From CALARM01 sp964431735 (GTDB lineage Bacteria; Vulcanimicrobiota; SpSt-956; JAKJGF01): a stretch of DNA of 17,412 bases. The stretch is from assembly GCA_964431735.1 (NCBI GenBank), contig CAYSLJ010000145.1, positions 1 through 17,412 on the forward strand. The letters run 5' to 3'. A program made the translations under genes and the position numbers. A model generated the notes under the pieces. That model saw nothing but the letters and a program-made list of their open reading frames with translations. It was not told the DNA's origin and did not search any database. Shown one piece after another: positions 15,337 to 17,412 of the stretch (positions are counted from its first letter, which is position 1; each line of letters starts with the position of its first letter).

Positions 15337-16971
15337 TTAATCTATAATCGGACTTCTTACTATCTTCATTTTCCCATCTTCATAAGAAGTATATCCCATA
15401 TAAGGTTTACCGTCTTTATCAAAGAAATCTTCATCTTTCATGGATCTTTTGGAAGGATCGATAAATTTTATCCTGCCGCCTTTTATCAATTTTTTCATAT
15501 AATCCTTTGTTTTTGCTATATCACTATCGGACACCATTCCCGGTGCCACAGAAGCAAGAAGACCTGTCTCCTTAGTCCCCAGGGTTACTCCTCCCTGTAC
15601 ATCTATAACTGCACCGTCAAATACTCCGTATTCCGAACCGGTAAGAGGAACTTCCACATTGAAGCCTACATTAAAACTTTCGCTTCCGTCTTCATTTTTA
15701 TTTACTTCCTGAAGAGAAAGAGGGACATCCTGGTTTATTCCGAGGATCTCTCTATTTTTATCAACAAAATCAATTACATTTAAGGGACTGCTCGAATTAA
15801 GGAATGTATAAGCTCTTGTATTATCAAGAGCAGAAAGTTGAGGAATGTCTTCATCGGAAAGTATTTTTCTTTCTTTAAATATATCGGTAATAAGATCTAC
15901 ATGTTTTCCTCTTTCATTCAACTGATCTACCTTGATCATTGACAGAGCAAGATCTTTGTATGTAGCATTGGAAGGAGGAGCACCTGCAATACCTTTTGCA
16001 AGAAGTTTACCTGCCACTTCTCTTGTTTTTACAAGGGCTTCTTTCTGTCCGAGTCCCTGTTGTTCATAAGAGTGAAATACAGCACCAAGAATATCATAAA
16101 AAGCACCTACAAAAAGAGGAGCAAAATAATGAGCTTCACCGCCAAGCTGATCCGGACTGGATGGAATATCAGGTAAACTTTCAGGAGGGCTGTAAGTAAA
16201 ATTATTTATGGCATTTCTCAGGTATGGTCTTCCATAGGCAGACATACCGAATTCTTCACCCATACTGGCAAGGATATTAGTTTTTTTGAAATCACCCCCT
16301 GTTTGCTTCAGGAAGAGTTCAAGATTATTATCATCATGAAGACATGTAACGAGAGCAGTCATATCTGCACCTGCCTCATGAAGTGCCATTGTTTCAGGGT
16401 TCCATCCCAGCCATCCTGAATGAGTTCCGTCAATAAGGGCATGTCCTCCTTCATGCTGCACTATTTCAGCAGATTTTCCTGTATATAAAGTCTGACCCGT
16501 TTTCTTATCTTTAAAATGGAAAAAGTTTAAAGAACAATCCTGACGGCTGTAATAAGCATTTCTCATCTCGCCTTTATCAGGATTAAGACTTATTTTGGAA
16601 CGATTCCCGTAGAATTTCGCCTTACGTCCGAGATATTTCTCAAAAATTTCTATTGTTTTCTCCGTGCTTGTAAAGGTTTGAACATTTATAAAGGCCGGAT
16701 CGGCAGGCTCAAAAATCATATTTCCGTCTGCATTTGGTTTAACATCACCTTTTGTATCTATTCTTTTATTATCAGGTCCGGCAGTTATATCATCGGCAGG
16801 GATTGATGCTGTCACAGGTTTCCCTACATATGGATCCTGAGGATAATAACTTACAAGCATATCTTTTCTGGATAGATCTTCAAGAGAACCTGTGCCCTCA
16901 CTCTGTCTTTTCACACCTGTATGCTTTATTTTATGTTCTGTCGGGAGATTATAATTTGTTCCTATTTTCAT
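15337..16971 (-). CDS. Thermolysin-like (M4-type) zinc metalloprotease
   Basis: This is a gluzincin-type peptidase of 544 residues. HEGGH at 173-177 supplies two zinc histidines and the catalytic Glu. HEAGADMTAL follows, with E199 as third ligand and D203 four residues later, the same spacing as thermolysin E166/D170 in NEAISD. HYFAPLFVGAFY at 281-292 lines up with thermolysin's HINSGIINKAAY, so H281 would be the transition-state histidine. There is no signal peptide and no clear M4 propeptide; residues 1-95 look flexible. A C-terminal region of about 160 residues (NVGFNVEVPLTGSEYGVFDG) is unrecognised. M4 enzymes are usually secreted, so a cytoplasmic or non-classically exported enzyme would be unusual. 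The ATG at 16971 has only a weak ribosome site. A promoter lies about 85-115 bp upstream, and the terminator at 15304 follows the stop. It has no operon partners here; its substrate is unknown. Confidence 0.8.
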   Translation of the reverse strand: MKIGTNYNLPTEHKIKHTGVKRQSEGTGSLEDLSRKDMLVSYYPQDPYVGKPVTASIPADDITAGPDNKRIDTKGDVKPNADGNMIFEPADPAFINVQTFTSTEKTIEIFEKYLGRKAKFYGNRSKISLNPDKGEMRNAYYSRQDCSLNFFHFKDKKTGQTLYTGKSAEIVQHEGGHALIDGTHSGWLGWNPETMALHEAGADMTALVTCLHDDNNLELFLKQTGGDFKKTNILASMGEEFGMSAYGRPYLRNAINNFTYSPPESLPDIPSSPDQLGGEAHYFAPLFVGAFYDILGAVFHSYEQQGLGQKEALVKTREVAGKLLAKGIAGAPPSNATYKDLALSMIKVDQLNERGKHVDLITDIFKERKILSDEDIPQLSALDNTRAYTFLNSSSPLNVIDFVDKNREILGINQDVPLSLQEVNKNEDGSESFNVGFNVEVPLTGSEYGVFDGAVIDVQGGVTLGTKETGLLASVAPGMVSDSDIAKTKDYMKKLIKGGRIKFIDPSKRSMKDEDFFDKDGKPYMGYTSYEDGKMKIVRSPIID

Positions 16972-17057
16972 ATTTTATTGTAAGAACTTCTTTTCAGAAG
17001 GTCTTTACCCCTTTCCATTATAAGATGTTACAGATACATTTCAATTTTACACATAAA

Positions 17058-17087
17058 GAATAACATATTTTCGTCATGTTTTGTAAA
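17058..17087 (-). promoter_or_regulatory. Candidate promoter of the metalloprotease gene
   Basis: On the minus strand TTTACA (17082-17087), 18 nt and TATTCT (17058-17063). It matches the consensus reasonably and is placed about 85 bp before the ATG. Confidence 0.45.
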
Positions 17088-17090
17088 AAC

Positions 17091-17131
17091 TTATCCAGAT
17101 ATTTGTTAAAATTTTGTTAACTTTTGGATAA
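17091..17131. promoter_or_regulatory. Nested palindrome upstream of the metalloprotease promoter
   Basis: TTATCCA (17091-17097) pairs with TGGATAA (17125-17131). Inside, GTTAA (17105-17109) pairs with TTAAC (17117-17121). It begins 4 bp upstream of the -35 box, where an activator or a looping repressor would bind. Confidence 0.35.
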
Positions 17132-17153
17132 AACAAACAGGGATTATTCATTT

Positions 17154-17189
17154 TTATAGTGTATTTCATAGCTTATTAGAATTTAAGTG
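17154..17189 (+). repeat. 36-bp dispersed leader repeat, copy 2
   Basis: This is the second copy of the leader at 8233-8268, here running into the GTGAATA/GTGAGTG array. TATAGTG (17155-17161) and CACTATA (17261-17267) form perfect 7-bp terminal inverted repeats of a 113-bp unit. Confidence 0.65.
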
Positions 17190-17242
17190 AATAGTGAGTG
17201 GTGAATAGTGAGTGGTGAATAGTGAGTGGTGAATAGTGAGTA
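17187..17242 (+). repeat. Heptamer array, alternating GTGAATA / GTGAGTG (8 units)
   Basis: There are eight heptamers, strictly alternating (four 14-bp units; the last reads GTGAGTA). They are followed by an inverted partial copy, TTTCACTCACTAT, at about 17254-17266 that can fold back on the array. The remainder, 17272-17412, shows only a weak GGCATA/TATGCC inverted repeat and no gene I can support. Confidence 0.8.
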
Positions 17243-17412
17243 GAATATGGCAATTTCACTCACTATACAGGTAAATTGATATACGAAAAATATGGCATAC
17301 ACTCCTGTCCCTGGCCGGGCTCTGAAGGAAAAGATATGCCGTATTAAAAGAGAGTTGTAAATTATATAGACGCAAAATATTAACAGTCTGCAAAACCAGT
17401 TTGCCACGCAAC

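Noticed and set aside
17187..17242. Heptamer arrays as a CRISPR array
   Set aside because: The period is 7 bp with no spacers, no repeat of 20 bp or more and no cas genes.
17183..17407. Minus-strand ORF of 74 codons
   Set aside because: Much of it is the heptamer array read in frame (repeating Thr-His-Tyr-Ser-type text); there is no convincing ribosome site.

Overview
The window is AT-rich bacterial DNA with Shine-Dalgarno sites, consensus-type sigma-70 promoters and intrinsic terminators. The organism cannot be named from it. There are no rRNA genes, ribosomal protein genes or confident tRNAs. Annexin repeats, a decaying minor-pilin operon and many short intergenic repeats suggest a poorly sampled environmental lineage, but that is only an impression.

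Layout. (1) 88-3816, minus strand: an operon of type IV pilus minor pilins in PilV-PilW-PilX-like order. It ends in a broken second copy of the PilX-like gene that carries a small inserted repeat element. A near-consensus promoter at 3886-3914 drives it. (2) 3923-6133, minus strand: an acidic helical protein of unknown function with three copies of an FEAHPGMK motif, and its own promoter. (3) 6348-8108 and 8529-11984, plus strand: two large unusual proteins, each with its own terminator and both with the same promoter design. The first is a Lys/Ser/Ala/Gly-rich repeat protein. The second has a LysM-like domain, nine annexin-type repeats and a hydrophobic glycine-rich tail. The two share a linker motif, so they probably work in the same process, perhaps at an envelope or membrane. 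(4) 11985-12512: a non-coding stretch with a decayed pilin/GspG-like C-terminus and a GC-rich tRNA-like patch. (5) 12513-14804, minus strand: RecJ, with a perfect-consensus promoter. (6) 14975-15330, plus strand: a perfect TTGACA-N17-TATAAT promoter, then about 320 nt without a convincing ORF but with many hairpins and a terminator. This is probably an unrecognised non-coding RNA. (7) 15337-16971, minus strand: a thermolysin-like (M4-type) zinc metalloprotease without a visible signal peptide. A nested palindrome lies upstream of its promoter.

The intergenic DNA holds arrays of 7-bp units that all follow GTRANNN (R = A or G), with a different NNN in each array. Two arrays sit behind the same 36-bp leader.

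The strongest candidates for something undescribed are the LysM-annexin protein with its co-regulated partner, the structured RNA at 15010-15330, and the modular heptamer element family.
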